From Terriglobia bacterium (GTDB lineage Bacteria; Acidobacteriota; Terriglobia; Bryobacterales; Bryobacteraceae): DNA of 64,000 nt. Each line of letters begins with the position of its first letter. The first letter of the stretch is position 1. Shown here one piece after another: positions 16,541-25,005 of this stretch. The position numbers and the translations under genes are program-made. A model generated the notes under the pieces. It was not told the origin of the DNA. It ran no database searches and worked only from the letters and a program-made list of their open reading frames with translations. Where the stretch lies: positions 62,001 to 126,000 of the forward strand of contig JAJPHN010000057.1 in assembly GCA_021325235.1 (NCBI GenBank), in the 5' to 3' direction.

Positions 16541-19500
16541 TCAGAAGATCAGCTTCAGCGCGAGCTGGATATTGCGCGGCGCGCCGGTGCCGATGCCGGG
16601 CGCTCCGTTCCAGACGTCGAGCGTCTGCGTCACCTGGCCGATGCCGCCGCCGCTGACGGAGTTGTTAGGAGGAGCGAGATCGCGCGTGTTGAACAGGTTA
16701 AAGATTTCGAGGCGGAGCTGGGTATTGAAGCGCTCGGTGATGCGTGTGTTTTTGAAGACCGAGAAATCGACCTGGTAGGTAGGTGGTCCGGCGAATTCGT
16801 TGCGAGTCTGATTGGAGTACGTACCCGGCGCCGCCAAGCCAAAGGCATTCGGATTGAACCAGTACGCGTAACTGCCCTTTACGTCGGCCGGCACGTTTTT
16901 GAATGGGTTGCTGAGTACTTCGGCGCGGTCCTCATTCTCTTCCGTGCCGCTGGTATCGGTGCCCGCGTAGACGGTAAAGGGCGCACCCGAGTAGAACGTG
17001 AGCAGCGAGTTGAATTGCCAGCCGCCGAGGAGGAGCTTCAGGTGCGAAGGCGTGGGAGCTTCGTAGCTCAGGAATCCGGCGAACGAGTGGCGGATGTCGA
17101 AATCCGAGTTGCCGTAGTCACCGCGCAGATCGTAACTGTTCTGCGGAATCACGCCGCGTGTGGAAGAAAGATCGTCGCGCGAGTGGCCGTAGGTGTAGTT
17201 CAGCTTGGTGGTAAAGCGGTGCCAGCTCGAGGTGCGCAGCGAAGCGATCAGGCCGTTGTAGTAGCCGTTGCCGACCGACTGGACTTCGTTGATGGTCGCA
17301 AGATCGGGGAACTGGGCCGCGTAAGGCCGCGGTCCGCCGCCGAGCGGAATCTGGTTGATATCGAGCGTAACGGGCAAGTGGCGGCTCAAAGAACCGGTGT
17401 AGCCGACTTCGAGCACGGAGGCGTTGTTGAGCTGATATTGAAGGTTCAGGTTCGAGTTCTGGCTGTAGCCGGTGATGAAATTCTGGCTGACAGAAAAGGC
17501 TCCATAAGGAGGCGGCGGGAAATCGGCACTGCCGAAGACGGGCACGCCAGCCTGAATGGTGAAGGGCCGGTTGGTGTTGGAAAGCGTGTAGACAGGCGCG
17601 AGACCGCCGGGATTGGCCAGGATACCGGTGGCGCCGCCGTTGGGCGGACGATTGTCGCCGAAGTAGTTGACGTTCGGCACCTGGTAGTAGATGCCGTAAC
17701 CGCCGCGCACAACCAGCTTGCTCGAGAATTTCGGCGTGTAAGCGAAGCCGAAGCGCGGAGCGAAGTTCTTCCAGTCATGCGGCCAGAGCGTGCCGAGCTG
17801 ATTGACGCCGACGATTCCGCCCTGCGATGGAATGAAAGTTGAAATGCGCCCGGTCGGGTCGATGACGGGTGTCTGGAAGACCCAGTTCACGCCGTAGTTG
17901 AGAGTGAGATGCGGGGTTACTTTCCAGGTGTCCTGGATGAAGCTGCTGGCGCCGTTGAGATAGTAGTTGCGCTGCAGGTCTCCGTAGGTGATGGTGGCTT
18001 TGTTGGGACCGACATATCCGGCGAGAAAATCAGCCAGAGCGTTCAGTGATGCATTGCCCGTGTTCCAGCCGCCCTGCGAGCCATCGAAATCGAAGACGCC
18101 GCGCTTGTTGCGATCGTAGAAGACATCGAGACGGGCACGGCGGAATTCGAAGCCGAAGCGGATCTGATGCGTGCCGGTGGTGTACGTGAGCGTCTCGTCG
18201 ATGTGGCCGGTGGTATCGATGCGGCCGAGCGGCGGAGTGAGGCCGATCTCGTCGAAGCCGGCGATGGTGATATCGGGTGAGCCGAAGAGACTGGGATCGG
18301 TGACGCCGGTATTCAGGCCGAGAGCCGGGATGTTGAAGCCGGTGTTGGCGTCGTTGAAGACCTGCTTGAAGTAGTTGACGCCGGCGACGGTCTGCGAGAC
18401 GAGTTTGGGCGAGATGACGCCGTTGTAGACCAGCGAGAAATTGTGCATGCGGCTGGGCGCGACCTGGTAATAGTAAGGGACCGCGGAACCGACGGCTTCA
18501 GTCTGCGAGCCGGTGCCTCCGAAGTAGCGGAACGCAATGTTGTTTCGCTCGTTGAAGATGTGGTCGAGCTTGATGATGGCGTTGTAGCTGTCGGAGGTGT
18601 TGTTGGCGCTGCTGAAGTAGTTGTCCTGGGTGGCGGGACCGGTGAGCGCGTTGGCGGGCCAGAGAGCGTTGATGAGATTGAGCGAAACCGGATTGACGGG
18701 GACGCCCTTCTTGGCGAGCACCTGTTCACCGAGCGCAACCCAGGCCGCACTGGGAGTGGTGCCTTCGGCGGTATTGCCGGCGACGAAGTTCTGCTGCTCG
18801 TAGGTGACGAAGAAGAAGGTGTGGTTGCGCCAGATCGGGCCGCCGAGCGAGCCGCCTTCCTGATTGTTGCGCAGCTCCTGGGTGGGCGTGCCGGCCGGCG
18901 TGAACCAGTTGCGTGCGGCCAGGAACTCGTTCCGGTTGAAGTAGTAGAGCGAGCCGTGGAAATCGTTGGTGCCGGACTTGATGACGAGATTGAGCGTGCC
19001 GCCGCTGTTGCGCCCCTGCTCGGCATTGCCGTTGGTCTGGAGCGAGAACTCGTCGATGGCATCGATAGGCAGAAGCGTTCCGGCGATTCCGGAGACGCCG
19101 CCCTGGTTGACGGCGGCGCTGTTGTGCCATTGGTCGTTGTTGTCGGCGCCGTCGATCTGCCAATTGATGGCGTTCACGCGATTGCCGTTGACGGAGCCGG
19201 CGGCGTTGGTGCCGGGATTCAGCTTCAGAAGCTGGGTGAAATCGCGGCCATTGAGGGGCACGTCGAGAATCGCCTTGGTCGGGATGACGCTGGTGAGCGC
19301 CGAGGAACTGGTTTCAATGGCCACGGCGGAAGCAGAGACCTCGACCGTAGCGGCTTGCGTCGCAACCGTAAGGGTCGCTTGCAGGTTGAAGACCTTGCCG
19401 GCCTCGACGTTGATGTCCTTAATGCTCTGAGTTTCAAAGCCCGGCTGCGAGATCGTGAGCGAATATTTGCCGAGCGGCAGATCCTGAAAAGCAAACTCGC

Positions 19501-19690
19501 CTGCGCTTGCGCTCTGCGCCGTGCGGGTAAGTCCGGTATCGGTACCGATCAGCTTTATAGCTGCGCCGGTAATTGCGGCGCCGCTTTGATCGACGACCGT
19601 TCCGGCCACGCCGCCGCGAAAGGTTTGTGCCAGAGAAGCTGCCGCGAAGAGAACGGCAAGTGCAAAAACAGCAAAGCTGCGATGAGCCAT
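16541..19690 (-). CDS. TonB-dependent receptor, Oar-like with carboxypeptidase-regulatory-like domain (receptor 1)
   Basis: This 1049-residue outer-membrane protein starts with a signal peptide (hydrophobic core FAVFALAVLFAAASLAQ). Residues about 25-105 form a carboxypeptidase-regulatory-like beta-sandwich (GGVAGTVVDQSGAAITGAAIKLIG). A plug-like region follows with ILDVPLNGRDFTQLLKLNPG and WQIDGADNND, then a long beta-barrel with many aromatic strands ending in QLALKLIF. GGAGG lies 6 bases before the ATG. No partner binding protein or transporter is adjacent. The substrate is unknown; in acidobacteria such receptors are numerous and usually unassigned. Confidence 0.95.
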   Translation of the reverse strand: MAHRSFAVFALAVLFAAASLAQTFRGGVAGTVVDQSGAAITGAAIKLIGTDTGLTRTAQSASAGEFAFQDLPLGKYSLTISQPGFETQSIKDINVEAGKVFNLQATLTVATQAATVEVSASAVAIETSSSALTSVIPTKAILDVPLNGRDFTQLLKLNPGTNAAGSVNGNRVNAINWQIDGADNNDQWHNSAAVNQGGVSGIAGTLLPIDAIDEFSLQTNGNAEQGRNSGGTLNLVIKSGTNDFHGSLYYFNRNEFLAARNWFTPAGTPTQELRNNQEGGSLGGPIWRNHTFFFVTYEQQNFVAGNTAEGTTPSAAWVALGEQVLAKKGVPVNPVSLNLINALWPANALTGPATQDNYFSSANNTSDSYNAIIKLDHIFNERNNIAFRYFGGTGSQTEAVGSAVPYYYQVAPSRMHNFSLVYNGVISPKLVSQTVAGVNYFKQVFNDANTGFNIPALGLNTGVTDPSLFGSPDITIAGFDEIGLTPPLGRIDTTGHIDETLTYTTGTHQIRFGFEFRRARLDVFYDRNKRGVFDFDGSQGGWNTGNASLNALADFLAGYVGPNKATITYGDLQRNYYLNGASSFIQDTWKVTPHLTLNYGVNWVFQTPVIDPTGRISTFIPSQGGIVGVNQLGTLWPHDWKNFAPRFGFAYTPKFSSKLVVRGGYGIYYQVPNVNYFGDNRPPNGGATGILANPGGLAPVYTLSNTNRPFTIQAGVPVFGSADFPPPPYGAFSVSQNFITGYSQNSNLNLQYQLNNASVLEVGYTGSLSRHLPVTLDINQIPLGGGPRPYAAQFPDLATINEVQSVGNGYYNGLIASLRTSSWHRFTTKLNYTYGHSRDDLSSTRGVIPQNSYDLRGDYGNSDFDIRHSFAGFLSYEAPTPSHLKLLLGGWQFNSLLTFYSGAPFTVYAGTDTSGTEENEDRAEVLSNPFKNVPADVKGSYAYWFNPNAFGLAAPGTYSNQTRNEFAGPPTYQVDFSVFKNTRITERFNTQLRLEIFNLFNTRDLAPPNNSVSGGGIGQVTQTLDVWNGAPGIGTGAPRNIQLALKLIF

Positions 19691-19830
19691 TAACCACCTC
19701 CAAAAAGAAACAAAGTAGAGCGGACGTAGCTCAGCAGTTGTAGTCGAAACGCTTTACGTGAAGCTAAACAGATAGCGTACCAGCAGCCCGCGAGGGTCGG
19801 GTGGGTTTGACTTACTTTATGGTTCGAGAC

Positions 19831-21561
19831 TCAGGCGGCGGGTGCGTGAGCTTTGTGCTGCTGTTCGATCCAGGGCAGAGTATCGCTCGCCGGAAGCGGC
19901 TTCGAATAATAGAAGCCCTGCACTTCTTCGCAGCCGGAATCGCGAATAGCGCGGATTTGCGCCTCGGTTTCGACACCCTCGGCGATGACCGAGAGATTCA
20001 GAGCGTGGGCCATGTGCGTGATGCTGGCGAGTAATGGATGAGACTGAGTGGCGTCCACGATGTCCTTTACGAACATTCGATCCACTTTGAGCCGGTGGAC
20101 CGGCAGGGTACGCAGATAGGCGAGCGACGAGTGCCCGGTTCCGAAATCGTCGACGGCGAGCCGGATGCCGAGACTGCGGAGCGTTCTCATCTGGCGCAGA
20201 GCGTGCTCGAAATCGTTCATCACAGCGCCTTCGGTAATTTCGAGCTCGATCGAGGCGGGTTCCATATTGAAGCGGCGGAGCTTTTGAGCGACGGAAGAGG
20301 CGAAATTATGGCGTGAGAACTGGAGCGGCGAGACGTTAACGGACATGCGAACGTCGTCCAGGCCCTGCATCCGCCAGCGCTGTAACTGCAGGATGGCTTC
20401 TTCGAGTACCCAGTCGCCGATGTCTTCGATCAGGCCCATCTCTTCGGCCAGCGGTACAAAGGTGGCGGGCGAGATAAAGCCGAGCGAGGGATGGTTCCAG
20501 CGCAGCAGAGCCTCCAGGCCGGTTACCCGTCCGGTTTTGATCGCGATCTGCGGCTGATAATGGAGCACGAATTCCCGTTTCTGGAGCGCGAAACGCAGAT
20601 GCTGCTCCATGACGAGCCGTTCCGGGGGGATGCGGATCATCGAGGGCTGGAAGCTCGAGACGCGGCCGCGCGAGCGTGCCTTGGAGTGACGCAGCGCGAT
20701 GGAGGCCCAGCTCTCCAGATCGGCCGCACTGGTTTTGCCGGGAAGTCCGACGCTGCTGCCGGCAGTGGCGCGCACCACCAGTTCGTGATCGCCGATCTGA
20801 AACGGCGCGGAAAAGGTGGCAAGCAGCAATTGAGCGCGCGCCGCCGCCTCGTCGTGGCTCAGAAGCTGGGGGATGAGAATCATGAACTCGTCGCCACCGC
20901 TGCGCGCCAGGCAGTAACCTTCGCTTAGATTGTCGGCCAGGCGCACGGCAACCTGCCGGAGCAGCTCGTTTCCGACCTGATAGCCGAGTACATCGTTGAT
21001 AATGCGAAAACGATCGAGCGCGAGCAGGATCAAACCCACGGAGGAACTGCCAGTGGCCAGGGTCCGGTCGATTTCCTCTTCCATGCGGGTTCGATTCCAG
21101 AGATGAGTTAAGGGATCGTGGTGCGCGCGATAGACCAGGTCCTCCGATAAGTGCATCTGCTCGATGGCAAGCGTGGCCATCCAGGAGATTTCATCGAGTT
21201 GTTCATCGCTGATAGCGAGTGGAATGAAGACGTCCGGGGGAAAGAGCACCAATGCTCCCAGTGACTCGCCGACTTCGGTCAAAAGAGGACGGAGCCGCAG
21301 CCCGTGTGTTTTCCCCCAATGCAAGAGAGAGGTGGCGGTGACGCTCTCGCGCAGGCCGCGCAGCATCTCCTGGTCGGCGGGTTTGAGGCCGTGCTCGGCG
21401 GCGAGAATCAGGCAGTCGTTTTCCAGCAGGAGCAGCGCTACTCCGGCGCGGGGGTCGAGACGGGCCGCCATGCGCGAGACAGCGCGCAAGGTGCGGAGAG
21501 CCGCCGATTGCGGAGCAGGCGCGGATAAGGCCGAGTCAAATGGGATGGTCGTTGGAATCAC
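19831..21561 (-). CDS. GGDEF-EAL protein, c-di-GMP turnover
   Basis: This 576-residue protein starts at GTG directly after the upstream stop. Residues 1-140 look like a GAF-type sensory domain. The GGDEF domain (about 148-300) keeps the active-site SGGDEF at 221-226, but SEGY stands where the inhibitory RxxD motif is expected, so product inhibition is probably absent. The EAL domain (about 315-565) keeps EALLRW (350-355), the NEMELHP-like region as MSVNVSP, the E of ELEITEG and DDFGTGHSSLAYL, so phosphodiesterase activity is likely. Which activity dominates cannot be read from sequence. The upstream partner carries a degenerate GGDEF. Confidence 0.94.
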   Translation of the reverse strand: MIPTTIPFDSALSAPAPQSAALRTLRAVSRMAARLDPRAGVALLLLENDCLILAAEHGLKPADQEMLRGLRESVTATSLLHWGKTHGLRLRPLLTEVGESLGALVLFPPDVFIPLAISDEQLDEISWMATLAIEQMHLSEDLVYRAHHDPLTHLWNRTRMEEEIDRTLATGSSSVGLILLALDRFRIINDVLGYQVGNELLRQVAVRLADNLSEGYCLARSGGDEFMILIPQLLSHDEAAARAQLLLATFSAPFQIGDHELVVRATAGSSVGLPGKTSAADLESWASIALRHSKARSRGRVSSFQPSMIRIPPERLVMEQHLRFALQKREFVLHYQPQIAIKTGRVTGLEALLRWNHPSLGFISPATFVPLAEEMGLIEDIGDWVLEEAILQLQRWRMQGLDDVRMSVNVSPLQFSRHNFASSVAQKLRRFNMEPASIELEITEGAVMNDFEHALRQMRTLRSLGIRLAVDDFGTGHSSLAYLRTLPVHRLKVDRMFVKDIVDATQSHPLLASITHMAHALNLSVIAEGVETEAQIRAIRDSGCEEVQGFYYSKPLPASDTLPWIEQQHKAHAPAA

Positions 21562-22587
21562 CTACACGCCCCGCACAAATCGATCGAAGCTGAAGACGAT
21601 ATCTTCCGGGGAGCCCTGGACGGCGGTGACAACTGTGCGGAACGGGATGCTGAAAGATGCCACGCGCGTGCCGACAAAGGTGCGGAATTCGAAAGGATCT
21701 TTGGCTGAATTCGAGACGGCTACGACCTGATCGGGCAGTTCGCGCTCACTCTCCCACATGGCGACGATCGATTCCGGCGACCAGCGGAACATTTTGCTGC
21801 CGGGCAGAGTCTGTTGAACGCGCGTCCGGCTGAAATCATCGAGCAGAGCATTGGCAACGTCGCTGCCGTGACGGTTGCGGAGCGCCGTGAGCGCGTCGAG
21901 TGTGAACATCGCGGCAAACGGCTTCTGCGGGCCGGTACGGGTGCTCTTAATCTGTTTCTGTAGAAGCGCCAGCGCTTCTTCTTTTGTGGCGAAACTGGTA
22001 TTCAGTTTGGAAGCCGCCTGCTGGGCCCACTGCACGCGCGTGCCGAGAGCTTCGAGCGTCTCGGCTGCTTGCGCGGATTCCTGTTTGGACTCGCGATTTA
22101 CGTATTCGATCAGTTCCGAGAGCTGCTGCTTGAGGGTGCGCAGATCCTCCGAGCGCGAGGCCAGCTTGAGGGAAGACTCGAGTTGTTTCCAGGTTGTGTC
22201 GCGCCGGTCCGAACTAGAAGAGAGATGAAGGAAAGCGTCGTTCAGCGTTGCGAGAACTTTGCGGAAATCGTCCGCGCGCTCCTCGTCGGCTTTGCGGAGA
22301 CGCTCCTGGAACGAGACCAGCAGAGAGTCGAAACGCTGGGCGGACTGCGTCAGCTCCTGGGCGTTTTGCTGGTTCAGTACGTTGCGGCGCAGCGCCTCGA
22401 GTTCCTCGCAGAGGTCGTGGAGACCTTCTCCGGAGAAGATGGAACCGGCTACACTGCCCAGAACCGAATCGAGCAGGTTGACTTGTTCGCGAGCAGGCTC
22501 GGCCCCGACAGACTCCGCCTTTTCCCGCACAGCGGCGGACCGGGAGTGCGGCTTGCTCAGGTATTTTTCTAAGGTGAGGAAACTCAA
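21562..22587 (-). CDS. Coiled-coil protein with degenerate GGDEF domain
   Basis: This 341-residue protein has a charged, glutamate- and leucine-rich helical region (about residues 45-215, probably coiled coil). The C-terminal domain (about 220-340) has the GGDEF-fold landmarks FTLDALTALRNRHGSDVANALLDDF but reads RWSPESIVAMWE where the active-site loop should be, so it cannot make c-di-GMP. No signal peptide or membrane helix is seen. The gene ends at the base before the GGDEF-EAL gene begins, so the two are co-translated and may interact. A role as a scaffold or c-di-GMP receptor is an inference. Confidence 0.88.
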   Translation of the reverse strand: MSFLTLEKYLSKPHSRSAAVREKAESVGAEPAREQVNLLDSVLGSVAGSIFSGEGLHDLCEELEALRRNVLNQQNAQELTQSAQRFDSLLVSFQERLRKADEERADDFRKVLATLNDAFLHLSSSSDRRDTTWKQLESSLKLASRSEDLRTLKQQLSELIEYVNRESKQESAQAAETLEALGTRVQWAQQAASKLNTSFATKEEALALLQKQIKSTRTGPQKPFAAMFTLDALTALRNRHGSDVANALLDDFSRTRVQQTLPGSKMFRWSPESIVAMWESERELPDQVVAVSNSAKDPFEFRTFVGTRVASFSIPFRTVVTAVQGSPEDIVFSFDRFVRGV

Positions 22588-22671
22588 GACATCATTCCTT
22601 CTGGATTCTTATCGAATCCTTCAGGGAAAGACTTTAGAGGGGGTGATGTCAGAGTGCAGATATTTCGGCGC

Positions 22672-22803
22672 TTACGCTTTCGCGGCCATCACGAGAGGCT
22701 TGGTTTCCTCTTCCGGCTCGGCCACGATCAATGCTTCGAGGCTTTCAAACGCGGCGACGAACTCTTCGGCGATCATCCAGGCGAGCTTTTCGACTTCGTT
22801 CAT
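22672..22803 (-). CDS. Possible 43-residue acidic small protein
   Basis: The ATG at 22803 opens a 43-codon frame to a TAA at 22672. It encodes an acidic, helical-looking peptide (MNEVEKLAWMIAEEFVAAF, then E-rich EPEEETKPL) with normal high-GC codon use. GAGA lies about 5 bases upstream. It is on the same strand as, and 84 bases before, the degenerate-GGDEF gene. It is the only plausible coding content in the 416-bp gap between 22588 and 23003. I do not recognise the family; it may be spurious. Confidence 0.4.
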   Translation of the reverse strand: MNEVEKLAWMIAEEFVAAFESLEALIVAEPEEETKPLVMAAKA

Positions 22804-22871
22804 ATGGTTCTCGTGGAGAACCGGCGGAAGTTTTCGCAGAAAGAATGACTCGGATTAAACCGAACGCGGTG

Positions 22872-22895
22872 CCAGTACGGCTTAGCCCGTACTGG
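22872..22895. other. Perfect 9-bp inverted repeat in the 22.6-23.0 kb gap
   Basis: CCAGTACGG and CCGTACTGG flank a 6-base loop. It lies 108 bases beyond the rsmB stop and 69 bases upstream of the small frame ending at 22672. There is no T-run on either strand, so it may be an operator or a factor-dependent terminator hairpin. Confidence 0.4.
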
Positions 22896-23003
22896 TACTT
22901 TGTGCGACCTGACAAATAGAATTGGTCGCAGGCCGGGACCAGCTCCGGTTCAGTGCGCATGACAGCCGTTCTCGCGCGCCATCTGAATAGTATGCATTCA
23001 GAA

Positions 23004-24224
23004 TCAGAACGGGCGTGCAATCGCGCAAGCCTCGGCGTATCTTTCCAGCACCGCCGCGTAGAATCCGTCGCCTTCGTCGCGCCCGGGGAGGCGCCATTGC
23101 TCTTTCATCAATCGAAACTGCGGATGGGCGGCCAGAAACCAGCGGATCACATCCTCGTTCTCCTCGCGTTCGAGGGAGCAGGTGGCATAAAGAAGCCTGC
23201 CATTCTTGCCGAGCACCTCTGCGCCGCGGAGCAGGATCTGCTGCTGGCGTTCGGCAAAGCGGGTCAGATCGCCGGCTTCGAGACGCCATTTAATTTCGGG
23301 ATTTCGGGCCAGAGTTCCGGTTCCCGAACAGGGTGCGTCGATGAAGACGCGGTCGAAAGGGCCGGCGAACGGTAGCGGCTCGGTAGCGTCGAGCACAACG
23401 CGCGGGCACACGGGAGGCATTTCGCGCAAGCGCCGGAAGCTGATATCGCAGGCGACAGCCAGCTCGGGAGCGTACTCGAGCGCTTGCAGGGTTTTATTGC
23501 CGGGAGCGGCGCAGAGATCGAGATATCGATCTCCGGGACGGATTTCGAGCAGCGGGACGATCGATTGCGAGCCGATATCATGCAGCCGCAAGCCGTGGCC
23601 ACCGCCGGACAAGCGCCAGGCCCCGGGAACACTGGTTGGTGCGAGTTCCAGCTCTTCCGGTAGCGGGCTTCCCGGCGCAATGCGCAGGTAGGCCACGGGC
23701 TCCGCGAGAGCTGCCCGGGCGATGCCGCGAGCTGGGTCTTCTCCGAAATGCCCGGTCCAGCGCGCGAGGAGCCATTCGGGACAACTCAGCTCCACTTCCC
23801 GGCTCCGCCAGGCGACCGAATTACGGTTTACCTTGCGCAAGACGGCGTTGACGAAGCCGGCGGCCGAGCGGCAAGCAGTTTTCACGAACTCGACCGATTC
23901 GTTTACGGCGGCCCGCGCCGGAATACGCTCGAGATACCGGATCTGGAAAATCGCGAGCCGGAGCGCGAGGCGCACGGGCTCATCGAGTCTTGCAGCGGGT
24001 CTGCCCGAATAGTGAGAGATCAGGAAGTCGAGCTGATTCTGGTAGCGCAGGCAGCCAAAAACCAGCTGGGTGGCCAGGGCGGCGTCGCGTGGGTCGAGCG
24101 GATGGCTTCGTTCCTGCAATTCGTCGGCTGCATAGGCGCCCTGGGCGACGGCTGCGAGCACCTGAAGCGCTACTCGCCTTGGCGCGGAAATGGTGTGCGT
24201 CGCTTTGCCGGTCACGCGCATCAA
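23004..24224 (-). CDS. rsmB: 16S rRNA (cytosine-C5-)-methyltransferase RsmB
   Basis: This 406-residue enzyme would methylate C967 of 16S rRNA with S-adenosylmethionine. The N-terminal NusB-like helical domain (about residues 14-135: APRRVALQVLAAVAQGAYA, QLVFGCLRYQNQLDFLI) is followed by the SAM-dependent fold. It carries motif I LDLCAAPGNKTLQ, motif IV DAPCSGTGTLARNPEIKW (with one catalytic-region cysteine), and motif VI LLYATCSLEREENE (the second cysteine). The length fits the family. The upstream gap is shared with a divergent RRM protein gene. Confidence 0.95.
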   Translation of the reverse strand: MMRVTGKATHTISAPRRVALQVLAAVAQGAYAADELQERSHPLDPRDAALATQLVFGCLRYQNQLDFLISHYSGRPAARLDEPVRLALRLAIFQIRYLERIPARAAVNESVEFVKTACRSAAGFVNAVLRKVNRNSVAWRSREVELSCPEWLLARWTGHFGEDPARGIARAALAEPVAYLRIAPGSPLPEELELAPTSVPGAWRLSGGGHGLRLHDIGSQSIVPLLEIRPGDRYLDLCAAPGNKTLQALEYAPELAVACDISFRRLREMPPVCPRVVLDATEPLPFAGPFDRVFIDAPCSGTGTLARNPEIKWRLEAGDLTRFAERQQQILLRGAEVLGKNGRLLYATCSLEREENEDVIRWFLAAHPQFRLMKEQWRLPGRDEGDGFYAAVLERYAEACAIARPF

Positions 24225-24293
24225 AAGGACAGGCTACCCTTTACGGCACAAGGAATTGAAGCGATTTTTGGCTTTTCTCCTTACAGACGCTAT

Positions 24294-24345
24294 GCTAGGA
24301 TGCTAATAGCCTCCGGGATGTGCGATCCTAGCGAGGTACGCCTCG
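24294..24345 (+). promoter_or_regulatory. Structured leader or operator region upstream of the RRM protein gene
   Basis: Two inverted repeats occupy the leader: GCTAGGAT (24294-24301) pairing with ATCCTAGC (24325-24332), and a compact CGAGG-TACG-CCTCG hairpin (24332-24345). The latter ends 36 bases before the ATG. An A/T-rich stretch (24346-24381) follows and leads into the start codon. This could be a cold-responsive or autoregulated leader, as some bacterial RNA-binding protein genes have. Confidence 0.45.
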
Positions 24346-24381
24346 TTAACTTTTCCCTCGGAGCAAATACAACTTAACTAA

Positions 24382-24813
24382 ATGAGCTTTACCGTTTTTC
24401 TCGGAAACCTCCCTGTCTGGGTGACGGCCGACGATATCAAATCGTGGCTGACCTCAGAAAACCTGGTCGCTGACGCGGTCAAGGTTATACGCAATCCGGA
24501 AACGCAGGAATCGAAGGGCTTCGCTTTCATCGAATCTCCCAACCAGGAAGAGATGAACTCGATTATTCGCCGCTTCGACCGCGCTCCTCTCGAAGACCGA
24601 CTGTTACGCGCCAACCCGGCTCAGCCGCCCAAGACCGGCAAGGGTGCCCCGAAGGGTGCTTCTCCCGCCGATCGCAACCGCCGTTCCGCCGCCGCTGCTG
24701 CAGGCTCTTCCGCCGCCGGCAATGCCCAGCGCAAATCCGCCAATGGACGCCGCACGAATGGCGCTCCGGCCCGTCAAAGTGCTTTCGCCGAGGAACTCGC
24801 CAAGGCTCTTTAG
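24382..24813 (+). CDS. RRM-domain RNA-binding protein
   Basis: The protein has 143 residues. A single RNA-recognition motif fills residues 1-78, with RNP2 as VFLGNLP (residues 5-11) and RNP1 as KGFAFIES (45-52). The C-terminal third is a basic, low-complexity tail rich in Ala, Arg, Lys and Gly, likely disordered. Bacterial RRM proteins of this kind act as small RNA chaperones, often in cold response. The upstream leader carries hairpins. It is divergent from rsmB, another RNA-related gene. Confidence 0.93.
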   Translation: MSFTVFLGNLPVWVTADDIKSWLTSENLVADAVKVIRNPETQESKGFAFIESPNQEEMNSIIRRFDRAPLEDRLLRANPAQPPKTGKGAPKGASPADRNRRSAAAAAGSSAAGNAQRKSANGRRTNGAPARQSAFAEELAKAL

Positions 24814-25005
24814 CCTGAGCGCAGTTCCTTCCCCTCCTACCTTTTTCCACCTGCCGTCGTCCTATCTGTACTAGCGATATATCTGGTTTATATCTTCCGC
24901 GCCCTTATCTGAGTGATAATGTAAGGCGGAGGTGGTAGCCGTCGAAGTGTGTCCGGCGCCATACACGGAGGCCTCCTGATCTGGCTTACGCCGGAAGGCA
25001 ACAAC

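Noticed and set aside
16403-19693. Long plus-strand open frames (479 and 416 codons) opposite TonB receptor 1
   Set aside because: Their composition is that of the complement of the receptor gene, without a signal, motif or ribosome-binding site.
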